A stretch of DNA of 7,958 bases from UBA724 sp049596815 (GTDB lineage Bacteria > Bacteroidota > Bacteroidia > Flavobacteriales > Flavobacteriaceae): positions 1-7,958 of the forward strand of contig JBMYLY010000062.1 of NCBI GenBank assembly GCA_049596815.1, given 5' to 3'. The stretch's first letter is position 1; each line of letters opens with the position of its first letter. Shown in pieces: positions 1 through 7,373 of this stretch. The notes below the pieces were generated by a model. It was not told where the DNA came from. It saw only the letters and a list, made by a program, of their open reading frames with translations, and ran no database searches. The translations under genes were made by a program, and so were the position numbers.

Positions 1-1
1 C

Positions 2-382
2 GCCGGCACTTGTATCACTTACGACCTTATCGACGCAAAAGCCCATCATTTGGGAGGTAGCATCAGTCCCGGTTTGGCGATGCGCTACCGTGCCATACAT
101 GAGTTCACAGATGCCTTGCCGAAACTGCAACCCACCGATTTAACAAGCTTTCCACCCACGCATACCCAAGACGCGATTCATCATGGCGTGTTGGAGGGTA
201 CTTGTGCAGAGATTGATGCCTTTGTAGCACGGTATACCCAACAGGGTGTCAATTTTAAGGTAATTTTAACAGGCGGAGACGCAAACTTTTTGGCTGAACG
301 CCTAAAAAATGGCATCTTTGCGCACGTTGATTTTTTGGCTCACGGCCTCAACGCGCTACTCGAACTCAATTTGATTGAATGA
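2..382 (+). CDS. coaX: Type III pantothenate kinase, 3' part (5' end outside window)
   Basis: Catalyses ATP-dependent phosphorylation of pantothenate to 4'-phosphopantothenate, the first step of coenzyme A synthesis, in the cytoplasm. The reading frame is open from the left edge, so the N-terminal part with the ATP phosphate-binding DxGN-type motif is missing. Three type III signatures are visible. The first is AGTCITYD at 2-25, the family's DAGTxxTxD segment with its catalytic Asp. The second is GGSISPGLAMR starting at 53, the GGxIxPGxxM motif. The third is TGGDA at 269-283, the adenosine-side motif near the C-terminus. A TTG at 50 could be mistaken for a start, but the conserved motif upstream shows the protein begins earlier. 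The stop overlaps the next start (ATGA, 379-382), which suggests translational coupling. The family assignment is firm. Confidence 0.93.
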   Translation, partial: AGTCITYDLIDAKAHHLGGSISPGLAMRYRAIHEFTDALPKLQPTDLTSFPPTHTQDAIHHGVLEGTCAEIDAFVARYTQQGVNFKVILTGGDANFLAERLKNGIFAHVDFLAHGLNALLELNLIE

Positions 383-1629
383 TTCGCAATTTAGTATTCA
401 CTTTGCTGTTTGTAACAACGGCTCTACAAGCTCAAAAAGGAACCCTATCGCCGTATTCGTTTTACGGGATTGGTGAAACCTTGTTTAGAGGTTCTGCTGA
501 TCAACGTATGATGGGTGGTTTTACCAGTCATGCTGACAGTATTAGCCATAGTATTTCGGCACCTGCCACACTGGCCAATCTGAAAATGGTCAACTACAGC
601 ATCGGAGCCAACCACCGCAATAACAAATTTGATTCTCAAGGCAATACTATTAGCAACACCACGGCCGGCATTGACTATTTGTCTGTAGCCGTTCCGACCA
701 AGTACTTTGGCTTTGCTTTCGGCCTTATGCCCCAAAGTGCCGTTGGCTATCGATTACGAGATGTGGACGATCCAGTGAATTTCACTATGGGCGATCAGTA
801 TGAAGGAAGCGGAGGCATCAACCAAGTGTTTTTTTCGGTTGGTTTTTCTCCAATTCGGAATTTGGCATTGGGTGCTGCTTTTCATTACAATTTCGGTCAG
901 ATTCAGCGCAGTCATATCCGCTTTGATCAAGATATCGATCTTTCCACTCGATTGTTCGATGAGTCTGTAGTGCGTGGTGCTGAGCTAAACCTTTCCGCAT
1001 CCTATAGTGTTAAGTGGACTCAAAAACTTTATTCTCAGTTCCACGTTGGATTTCGACCTGAGGTTGCCTTACAGTCCGAGAACAGCCGTTCCATTTCAAC
1101 TTTTAGACGAGATAGTGGGCTGATTGATGAAAGTCAGGAAATCGACTTGGAGGCCATAGGCTTGGCTGTTACCGATATTGATTTGCCGACTTCAACCACT
1201 ATTGGTGTAGGTTTGGGAGAAAATCAAAAGTGGTATGCCGGCGTTCAATGGACCCAGACTGCGGATGGTGTAAACAACCGCTACTATAATTTTGACAATG
1301 TTAGCTTTAAGTCGGCCAACCAGTTGTCTTTAGGTGGATTTTTTATCCCCGAATACGACTCGTTTGGAAGCTATTGGAAACGCATTGTGTACCGTGTCGG
1401 TGTGCGTATGGGCCAGTCGGGACTGCGTGTGAATGGAACCGCTATCGAAGATTTTGGCATAAATTTTGGAGTGGGTTTACCGGTAGCCGGTTTGTCTACA
1501 GCCAATGTCGGGGTTGAGTTTGGAAGAATGGGAGCTGCTGTAAATCAACTTATTGAAGAAAATTATGTGACCATACGGATTGGTTTTTCATTAAACGATC
1601 TGTGGTTTATCAAACGTCAATATAATTAA
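379..1629 (+). CDS. Predicted outer-membrane beta-barrel protein, function unknown
   Basis: A 416-aa protein with a Sec signal peptide: basic MIR start, hydrophobic residues 5-15, likely cut after LQA at residue 18. The mature part opens with a LSPYSFYGIGE segment, a 'SPYS-x-(Y/F)-G-(I/L)-G' opening I recognise from many Bacteroidota outer-membrane proteins. The rest is rich in Gly, Ser, Asn and aromatic residues in alternating patterns (for example around residues 155-175 and 330-400), as expected of amphipathic transmembrane strands. It has no long hydrophobic helix after the signal. It ends in TIRIGFSLNDLWFIKRQYN, which resembles the final strand of this family. The start is the ATG overlapping the coaX stop. 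It sits two bases before the TPR gene and upstream of lptC, so an outer-membrane partner role is plausible, but nothing shows a substrate. A FadL/OmpP1-type transporter is an alternative. Confidence 0.75.
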   Translation: MIRNLVFTLLFVTTALQAQKGTLSPYSFYGIGETLFRGSADQRMMGGFTSHADSISHSISAPATLANLKMVNYSIGANHRNNKFDSQGNTISNTTAGIDYLSVAVPTKYFGFAFGLMPQSAVGYRLRDVDDPVNFTMGDQYEGSGGINQVFFSVGFSPIRNLALGAAFHYNFGQIQRSHIRFDQDIDLSTRLFDESVVRGAELNLSASYSVKWTQKLYSQFHVGFRPEVALQSENSRSISTFRRDSGLIDESQEIDLEAIGLAVTDIDLPTSTTIGVGLGENQKWYAGVQWTQTADGVNNRYYNFDNVSFKSANQLSLGGFFIPEYDSFGSYWKRIVYRVGVRMGQSGLRVNGTAIEDFGINFGVGLPVAGLSTANVGVEFGRMGAAVNQLIEENYVTIRIGFSLNDLWFIKRQYN

Positions 1630-1631
1630 TT

Positions 1632-3017
1632 ATGAAAAGGAACTTTACTTTAATGTTTATGGCAGCAGTGCTGTTTTTGGGCAAAGGATTTGCACAAACT
1701 GCAGCTGAGTGTCCTGCCAACTTGAGCATATTTGCCGAATATGCCAAAGTTAAGAACTACGATGCAGCCTATACTCCCTGGATGGAGGTCAGAACGTATT
1801 GTCCTGAGCTGAATTCAGCTACCTTCGTATATGGGGAACGGATTTTGAGCCACAAAATCAAGAATGCCGAAGATAAAACGCCTTTCGTAGAAGACTTACT
1901 TAAACTTTACGATGAATGGCTGACTTACTTCCCCTCCGATCGTGCTGGTAATAGCCAAAAAGGAAAAATATTGGCTTCCAAAGCGCAAGCCATGCTTGAC
2001 TATAGTGCGGCTCCCAAAGCCACAGTATACATGGTCTTTGATTCTGCCTACAGTGAGGACGCTGAAAGTTTTACGAATCCCAAAGCATTGTATAGTTATT
2101 TCAAAACACTCTACGAAAACTACAAAGCTGGAGATCCTAACGTAAGCATGGAATTGTTGTTTTCAAAATATGAGGATGTATCTGAAAAATTCGCATATGA
2201 AAACACAAAATTGTCCAAGGCTTTAGATGTTATCATCAAAAAAGAAGATGCAGGTCAACCGCTAACTTCTAGGGACAAAAGAAATAAGCGTTTGTGTGAA
2301 ATCAACTCTCGTGCAAATACTACTTTTGCCAACAACCTAGATGCCATCATCGCCAAAGAAGCTTCTTGTGAAAACCTGATTCCACTTTACAGAGACAATT
2401 TAGATGCCAACCGGGGTGATGAAAAGTGGCTCAAACGTGCAGCCAGCCGAATGGACTCCAAAGACTGTTCTGATGATCCTTTGTTTGTTGAATTGGTTGA
2501 GGCGTTGCACAGCCTTAAACCTTCTGCAGATTCTGCATATTATTTGGGAATTCTCAAAGACAAAGCGGGTGACAATCAGGCTGCCCTGGCATTCTATGAA
2601 GAATCCTTGACCCTTGAGACTGACCCCTACCAAAAGGCTTCAATTTATTACAAAATCGCGGTCAAATTCAAGAACCGAGGCTTGAAAAGTCAGGCTAGAA
2701 AATATGCCCAACAGGCACTGAACAATCAACCTTCTATGGGTAAGGCCTATGTGTTGATAGCAGCTCTATATGCCGACAGTGCTAATGACTGTGGCAACAC
2801 CCAATTTGAGAAAAGAGCTGTCTATTGGTTGGCAGCCCAAACTGCTCGGAGGGCAGCTGCTGTGGACCCATCTTTGAAGTCTACAGCTCAAAAATTGGAA
2901 GCCAGTTACAATGGTCGTGCACCAAGTAAAACGGATATTTTTACGGAAGGCAAAGCGGGTGAGGTAATCACCTTCGATTGTTGGATTCGCTCCAAGGTAA
3001 CGGTTCCAAATTTGTAA
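1632..3017 (+). CDS. Secreted tetratricopeptide-repeat protein, function unknown
   Basis: A 461-aa protein with a clear signal peptide (KR, hydrophobic residues 6-17, likely cut after GFA at residue 21). The N-terminal region holds two cysteines about 30 residues apart (CPANLSIFAEYAKVKNYDAA and the later TYCPELN), which could form a disulfide. The C-terminal part has two good TPR units at about residues 298-331 (YYLGILKDKAGDNQAALAFY, then EESL) and 335-369 (YYKIAVKFKNRGLKSQARKY, then AQQAL). A third, degenerate unit to about 416 is interrupted by a Cys-containing insertion. A conserved-looking tail (GEVITFDCWIRSKVTV) closes it. It starts two bases after the barrel gene, so the two are almost certainly co-transcribed. 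TPRs scaffold protein contacts, so it probably acts in the periplasm with an envelope partner. That partner is inferred, not shown. Confidence 0.8.
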   Translation: MKRNFTLMFMAAVLFLGKGFAQTAAECPANLSIFAEYAKVKNYDAAYTPWMEVRTYCPELNSATFVYGERILSHKIKNAEDKTPFVEDLLKLYDEWLTYFPSDRAGNSQKGKILASKAQAMLDYSAAPKATVYMVFDSAYSEDAESFTNPKALYSYFKTLYENYKAGDPNVSMELLFSKYEDVSEKFAYENTKLSKALDVIIKKEDAGQPLTSRDKRNKRLCEINSRANTTFANNLDAIIAKEASCENLIPLYRDNLDANRGDEKWLKRAASRMDSKDCSDDPLFVELVEALHSLKPSADSAYYLGILKDKAGDNQAALAFYEESLTLETDPYQKASIYYKIAVKFKNRGLKSQARKYAQQALNNQPSMGKAYVLIAALYADSANDCGNTQFEKRAVYWLAAQTARRAAAVDPSLKSTAQKLEASYNGRAPSKTDIFTEGKAGEVITFDCWIRSKVTVPNL

Positions 3018-3019
3018 GC

Positions 3020-3568
3020 TTGAACAGGGTTTTAAACACCTATTTGTTTGTAGCTACAGCCCTTTTGGTGGGATGTACTAACAATTTTTCTGCTGTAAAA
3101 GAAATCAATCGGTTTGATGATTTCCCCGTTGGTATAACTGAAAACTTACGCTTGGTTTATTCCGATTCTGCTTTTGTGGAGGCGGTATTGGTGTCCAAGA
3201 AAAACATCGATTATACCAACCAAAAGTTTCCTTATTCTGAATTTCCCGACGGACTGGATGTCACACTTTTTGACAAAAGCGGAAATCAGACACATGTCCG
3301 TGCAGATTATGGCATCTACTACCCCAAAACAGAGATCATAGACCTTCAGGGCAATGTGGTTATTTCCGATTCCGTAGGCACCCAACTCAACACCCAGCAG
3401 CTTTACTGGGATGCTAGTCAAGAGTGGTTGTTTACCGAAAAAAACTTTACTTTTACAAGTGAGGACTACGACCTCGAGGCCACCCGTTTGGATGCCAATC
3501 GCTCTTTCAGCAAGTTGATGACAGGAGTTTTAAGAGGAACGGTTCAAGTTCAAGAAGACGAATTATAA
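3020..3568 (+). CDS. lptC: LPS export periplasmic protein LptC, lipoprotein form
   Basis: LptC receives LPS from the inner-membrane LptBFG transporter and passes it to LptA. The open frame extends back to a TTG at 2978, overlapping the TPR gene. I place the start at the TTG at 3020, two bases after the TPR stop, because it gives a compact lipoprotein signal: MNRV, a hydrophobic run, then the lipobox LVGC with Cys at residue 19. The product is then 182 aa. The body fits the Bacteroidota LptC/YrbK pattern: SDSAFVEAVLVSKK, YSEFPDGLDVTLFDKSGN, then VRADYGIYYPKTEIIDLQGN, the repeated beta-jellyroll edge of the Lpt fold. E. coli LptC has an uncleaved membrane helix instead. No acidic residues follow the Cys (CTNNFSAV), so there is no obvious surface-export signal. 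The family call is strong and the start is less certain. Confidence 0.87.
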   Translation: MNRVLNTYLFVATALLVGCTNNFSAVKEINRFDDFPVGITENLRLVYSDSAFVEAVLVSKKNIDYTNQKFPYSEFPDGLDVTLFDKSGNQTHVRADYGIYYPKTEIIDLQGNVVISDSVGTQLNTQQLYWDASQEWLFTEKNFTFTSEDYDLEATRLDANRSFSKLMTGVLRGTVQVQEDEL

Positions 3569-3571
3569 ACT

Positions 3572-3772
3572 ATGCGACAATTTTCAAGAATTTCTGAATT
3601 TATTTATCTAGCTTTTGGGTTTTTGTTTACCTACAGGGTACTGCTCAATATTAACAATGTTGACAAACAATTCTATATTTACATCCTCTTTGCAGCCCTT
3701 TCTTTTGGGATGTATTTTTTTAGACGCCGATTTCGTAAAAAAATAGACGATCAGAACCAAAGCGGTTCATGA
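3572..3772 (+). CDS. Small two-helix inner-membrane protein, function unknown
   Basis: A 66-aa protein not recognised as a named family. It has two hydrophobic segments, about residues 10-25 and 34-50, linked by a short polar loop (NINNVDKQ). A strongly basic stretch RRRFRKK follows at 51-57, and the tail is polar. By the positive-inside rule both ends should face the cytoplasm, with the loop in the periplasm. It starts three bases after lptC and its stop overlaps the start of the CNNM gene (ATGA at 3769-3772). That tight packing, together with membrane-protein composition, supports a real, translationally coupled gene rather than a chance frame. It could assist LptC or the transporter, but there is no direct evidence for either. 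Confidence 0.75.
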   Translation: MRQFSRISEFIYLAFGFLFTYRVLLNINNVDKQFYIYILFAALSFGMYFFRRRFRKKIDDQNQSGS

Positions 3773-5037
3773 GTCCACACCCCATGGTCATTTTGATTTC
3801 CTTGCTACTCTCTGCCTTTTTTTCTGGGATGGAGATTGCATTTGTTTCTTCCAATCGCATACGACTGGCGATTCAAAAAAAACAAGGTGGACTGATGGCC
3901 ATAGCATTAAGTAAACTAACTGACAATCCTTCAAAATTTATTGCCACCATGTTGGTTGGAAATAACATCGCTCTTGTTGTGTATGGGATATTTATGGGCC
4001 AGTTTGTCATTCGAATGCTCTATCCACAAATCGAATTTTCTGGAGAACTACCTTTGTCAATTGTCTTTGAGCAAACCCTGATTTCTACTGTGGTAATTTT
4101 GGTTACAGCAGAATTTTTACCCAAAGTGGTTTTTCAGATTTACGCCAACTCATTGCTTCAGTTTTTTGCCTTACCGACCACTGTTTTTTATCATTTGCTC
4201 AGTCCGATTACCAATGCGTTTCTTTGGTTTTCAAAAACCCTACTTCGCAAGGTTTTTAAGACCACAGAAGACGAAATTCCAACGGCTTTTTCGAGGATTG
4301 AACTTGAAGAATACGTATCCGAGCATGTGGTGTCTACCGAAGAAGAAGCCTTGGAAAACGAAGTACAAATATTTCACAATGCGCTAGCATTTACAGACCG
4401 CAAGGCTCGAGAGGTCATGGTGCCTAGAGCCGAAATAACAGCGGTCGATCGGTATATCAATCCTAAAGAATTGACAGATTTATTTTCCAAAACAGGGTAT
4501 TCTAAAATACTGGTTTACAATGGAGGTGTTGATCATATCGTGGGCTATGTACATGCATTTGATCTGTTTAAAAAACCCAAAACCACTCGCTCTGTTATCC
4601 ATCCAGTCGAGGTTGTGCCAGAGTCGATGTTTATCAAAGATGTGCTTAATGCACTCATTAAAAAGCGAAAGAGCATAGCGGTAGTGTTGGATGAATATGG
4701 GGGCACAGCCGGAATGATGACCATTGAGGATATAGTTGAAGAGTTGTTCGGAGAGATCGAAGACGAGTATGATCAAGTCAATCTGATTGAACACCAACAA
4801 GACGACGGAAATTTTGTTTTGTCTGCACGTTTAGAAGTCGATTACCTCAACGAAACACATGGTTTACAACTCACCGAAAGCGACCACTACGAAACTTTGG
4901 GGGGCTATATTGTACATAACACCGAAGACATTCCTAAAACGGGAGAAGTGGTCACAGTTGATGGATATGAATTTGAGATTGCCGAAGTGTCCAACACCAA
5001 GATTGAATTGATCAAGGTGAGACCTCAAAATCCATAA
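3769..5037 (+). CDS. CNNM/CorC-type transporter with CBS pair (hemolysin-family protein)
   Basis: A 422-aa inner-membrane protein with the full CNNM layout. A DUF21 transmembrane domain covers about residues 1-180, with hydrophobic segments near 6-25, 57-80, 97-120 and 130-155 and the motifs GNNIALVVYG and TAEFLPK. A CBS pair spans about 200-330: VMVPRAEI at about 216, and DEYGGTAGMMTIEDIVEELF from about 308, followed by GEIEDEYD. A C-terminal CorC_HlyC domain spans about 345-418 (SARLEVDYLN, ETLGGYI). Characterised relatives (CorC, MpfA, CNNM) export Mg2+, with ATP binding at the CBS pair. Older 'hemolysin' names are misleading. Bacteroidota also have the gliding protein GldE with this layout, but gldD, its usual neighbour, is absent here, so I do not call it GldE. 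The substrate is inferred from family only. Confidence 0.92.
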   Translation: MSPHPMVILISLLLSAFFSGMEIAFVSSNRIRLAIQKKQGGLMAIALSKLTDNPSKFIATMLVGNNIALVVYGIFMGQFVIRMLYPQIEFSGELPLSIVFEQTLISTVVILVTAEFLPKVVFQIYANSLLQFFALPTTVFYHLLSPITNAFLWFSKTLLRKVFKTTEDEIPTAFSRIELEEYVSEHVVSTEEEALENEVQIFHNALAFTDRKAREVMVPRAEITAVDRYINPKELTDLFSKTGYSKILVYNGGVDHIVGYVHAFDLFKKPKTTRSVIHPVEVVPESMFIKDVLNALIKKRKSIAVVLDEYGGTAGMMTIEDIVEELFGEIEDEYDQVNLIEHQQDDGNFVLSARLEVDYLNETHGLQLTESDHYETLGGYIVHNTEDIPKTGEVVTVDGYEFEIAEVSNTKIELIKVRPQNP

Positions 5038-5047
5038 CAAAAAACGG

Positions 5048-5078
5048 TTTTATATAACCCAAAGAAGTTGTATTTTCG
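5048..5078 (+). promoter_or_regulatory. Likely Bacteroidota-type promoter for ppiD
   Basis: In the 63-base gap before ppiD, TTTT (5048-5051) is followed after 19 bases by TATTTTCG (5071-5078). This approximates the Bacteroidota consensus TTTG-N17-23-TAnnTTTG recognised by the primary sigma factor, with one mismatch in each box. The second box ends 22 bases before the ppiD ATG. The leader between them is A-rich with no Shine-Dalgarno, as is usual in this phylum. It would let ppiD be transcribed separately from the upstream run, although read-through is also possible. Confidence 0.5.
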
Positions 5079-5100
5079 CCTTCTATCAAAAAAATATCCT

Positions 5101-7206
5101 ATGGCCATTCTTGGTAAAATTAGAGAACGTTCTATATTCTTAATTCTGGTAATTGGTATGGCGTTGTTTGCCTTTGTCATATCGGGAATATTCGACGGTT
5201 CGGGTTCGGTATCCCAAAAGCCGCTTGCTGAAGTAGGTGACGAAGAAATCAGCTTGGAAGAGTTCAGTCCAAGGGTTGACTTTGCTGAGCGCAGCTACGG
5301 CATGACTACACTTCAGGCGGTAAATTTTGTTTGGAACCAAGTAATCAACGAAACAGTCTTCAATCACCAATTTGAGAAAATCGGACTAGATGTAGGCCGC
5401 AACCATGTAGAAGATTTTGTGTCCACTGACCCTAGTTTTGCACAAGACACGCGTTTCCAAAACGCCATAGGCCAGTTCGATGTGGATGCATTTTCCGATT
5501 TCATTGCTGATATCCGTTCGAACAATCCGGCGGGTTATGCACAGTGGCAACAACAAGAAGCGTCCATTCGTGATAATGTGCGTCAACGCCATTACCTTAA
5601 TATGGTACGTGCAGGTATCTACTACACTGAGTTTGACGGTGCCCAAGCCCATGCGCTTGAAAACGATAAAATAAACATTCAATACGTCAAGATTCCTTAC
5701 ACAGCCATTGCTGACAGCTTGGTCAGTGTGACCGATGCGGATATCAAAAAATACATTTCGCAAAACAAAGATAAATACGAGCGTGAGGCTTCACGCCAAA
5801 TCCAATATGTGGTTTTTGAAGAAAATGCTTCTGTTGAAGACAATCTGGAGATAGAAAATGGATTAAAAAAACTCCTTACCGCTCAGACAATCTTTAATGA
5901 AGTTACCCAACAAGAAGAAACCTTACCTTCTTTTTCCGACACAGATGATGTAGCCGAGTTTGTTGCCGAGTACTCTGATTTGCCTTACGAAGATCAATTT
6001 CAAACAAAAGCACAATTGGGTACCTATGCGAACACTTTGTTTGACTTGCAAGAAGGTGCTGTGTTTGGGCCCTACAAGGATGGGGATTATTTTAAACTTT
6101 CCAGACTGATCGACTTTGACAAAGGAGGTTCTGTGAAGGCACGTCATATTTTGCTTGCATATGAAGGCGCACAAGGGGCTGGTGCTGACATCACACGCAC
6201 CAAAGATGAGGCGCGAAATGAGGCTTACCGTGTGTTGCGAATGATTCGCCGCTCGGGCAGTGACTTTGCCGAATTGGCTAGAACCTATTCTGATGGCCCC
6301 TCCAAAGAGCGGGGTGGTGAGTTGGGCTTCTTTAAGCGTGGCGCTATGGTGGAGGCTTTTAATGACTTTGTGTTTTCTAAGGTGATAGGCACAAAAGGGG
6401 TGGTCGAAACCGAATTTGGTTACCATGTCATTGAAGTGCAAGACAAAGAAGATGTGGTCTTATTGGCGAGTGTAGCAAAAAAGATAGTACCCTCCGAGGC
6501 TACCAGCAACCAAGTCTTCCGCTCAGCAACCCAGTTTGAGTTGAATGCTGGAAAAGACGGATTTTCTTCTGCTGCCCAAACAGAGAATTTTGAAATCAAA
6601 ACAGCCGCCAACCTTCAGGAATTGGATGAGAGTATCCCTGGACTTGGCAATCAGCGCAGCATCGTAAAGTGGGCATTTGGAGAAGAATCTTCTGTGGGTG
6701 CTATCAAGCGATTCAATAAACAAGGTGGTGGATATGTAGTCGCAGTACTTTCTGAAGCTACTGACGAAGGTCTAGCGAGTGTTGAGGAAGTCCGATTCGC
6801 GGTTCGCTCCGTTTTACTCAAACAAAAGAAGTTTGTCTATTTGCAAAAACAACATGCAAAAAGCTTAGACCTTGGGCAATTGGCAGAAACATACAACGTA
6901 AACGTTAACACTTCTTCGGCCATAGCTGCAGCGGCGGGCAGCATCGCCGGAGCTGGAACAGAACCAAGTGTGGTGGGTGCCGGTTTTGCATTGTCAGCCG
7001 GAGTCACTTCTTCTCTAGTTGAGGGCAGACAAGGTGTTTTTGCACTTCAGTTGACCGGTGACATACAAAAAGCCACGCCCTTGGTTTCCTATCAAGGTTA
7101 CAACGATACGGCTGCTTCTTTAGTAATGCCCACATTGGCTACTAAACTTCAAGAAGTGGTTAAGGCGAACTACGAGTTGGTCGATAACCGCAATAATTAT
7201 TATTAA
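5101..7206 (+). CDS. ppiD: PpiD/SurA-like membrane-anchored peptidyl-prolyl isomerase
   Basis: A 701-aa periplasmic folding factor. I start it at ATG 5101 (MAILGKIRERS), not at the in-frame TTG at 5068, because this start gives the usual KIRxRSxFLIL anchor. One transmembrane helix spans residues 12-31, and the rest should be periplasmic. A SurA-N-like helical chaperone region follows (about 40-200, starting AEVGDEEISLEEF). Next are a degenerate rotamase-like region (about 225-340), a canonical parvulin domain (about 345-450) and a third, weaker rotamase-like region (about 600-670, IAGAGTEP, VEGRQGVFALQLT). In the parvulin domain the key positions look intact: His349 in RHIL, Asp398 in YSDG, GGELGFF and His442 in FGYHVI. 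The length is typical for Bacteroidota. Such proteins assist polypeptides leaving SecYEG and may feed the outer-membrane assembly path. Its position after lptC and an outer-membrane protein gene fits. Confidence 0.9.
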   Translation: MAILGKIRERSIFLILVIGMALFAFVISGIFDGSGSVSQKPLAEVGDEEISLEEFSPRVDFAERSYGMTTLQAVNFVWNQVINETVFNHQFEKIGLDVGRNHVEDFVSTDPSFAQDTRFQNAIGQFDVDAFSDFIADIRSNNPAGYAQWQQQEASIRDNVRQRHYLNMVRAGIYYTEFDGAQAHALENDKINIQYVKIPYTAIADSLVSVTDADIKKYISQNKDKYEREASRQIQYVVFEENASVEDNLEIENGLKKLLTAQTIFNEVTQQEETLPSFSDTDDVAEFVAEYSDLPYEDQFQTKAQLGTYANTLFDLQEGAVFGPYKDGDYFKLSRLIDFDKGGSVKARHILLAYEGAQGAGADITRTKDEARNEAYRVLRMIRRSGSDFAELARTYSDGPSKERGGELGFFKRGAMVEAFNDFVFSKVIGTKGVVETEFGYHVIEVQDKEDVVLLASVAKKIVPSEATSNQVFRSATQFELNAGKDGFSSAAQTENFEIKTAANLQELDESIPGLGNQRSIVKWAFGEESSVGAIKRFNKQGGGYVVAVLSEATDEGLASVEEVRFAVRSVLLKQKKFVYLQKQHAKSLDLGQLAETYNVNVNTSSAIAAAAGSIAGAGTEPSVVGAGFALSAGVTSSLVEGRQGVFALQLTGDIQKATPLVSYQGYNDTAASLVMPTLATKLQEVVKANYELVDNRNNYY

Positions 7207-7241
7207 TTTTAAGTATTTTCTTACAATTGTGTAGTCATTTA

Positions 7242-7275
7242 ATTACAGTTAAAAAAATTACTTTTTAACTGTAAT
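7242..7275. terminator. Perfect 14-bp stem-loop after ppiD, probable transcript 3' end
   Basis: ATTACAGTTAAAAA (7242-7255) is exactly complementary to TTTTTAACTGTAAT (7262-7275), around a 6-base loop. It begins 36 bases after the ppiD stop. It could be read from either strand. It is not a textbook intrinsic terminator: the stem is AT-rich, the A and T runs lie beside the loop instead of after the stem, and no T-tract follows on either strand. It could equally be an mRNA-stabilising 3' stem or a binding site for a dimeric protein. Confidence 0.5.
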
Positions 7276-7373
7276 ACTCCTTTGGTTTCGCTTTACGGGT
7301 TGTTTTATAATTCTTTATAGTGCTGACAAAATTTCTTGTTTGTCTTCAATCATTTTTACTCCACGAAGAAGAC

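Noticed and set aside
50..382. coaX start at TTG 50
   Set aside because: The frame is open to the left edge and the upstream codons encode the conserved AGTCITYD motif, so the gene is simply cut by the window.
3769..5037. GldE gliding-motility protein
   Set aside because: The domain layout is shared with GldE, but no gld gene is nearby and the context is lptC/ppiD. The general CNNM family call is safer.
5068..5100. ppiD start at TTG 5068
   Set aside because: It adds 11 residues before the conserved MAILGKIRERS start and would overlap the promoter-like TATTTTCG box.
5923..6441. 172-codon minus-strand open frame inside ppiD
   Set aside because: It lies fully opposite a well-supported gene, and its product is Cys/His-rich with no domain, as expected of an antisense shadow.
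6910..6960. Alanine-rich stretch in ppiD as low-complexity insertion or frameshift
   Set aside because: The frame continues cleanly, and the following IAGAGTEP and VEGRQGVFALQL segments fit the family's third rotamase-like region.
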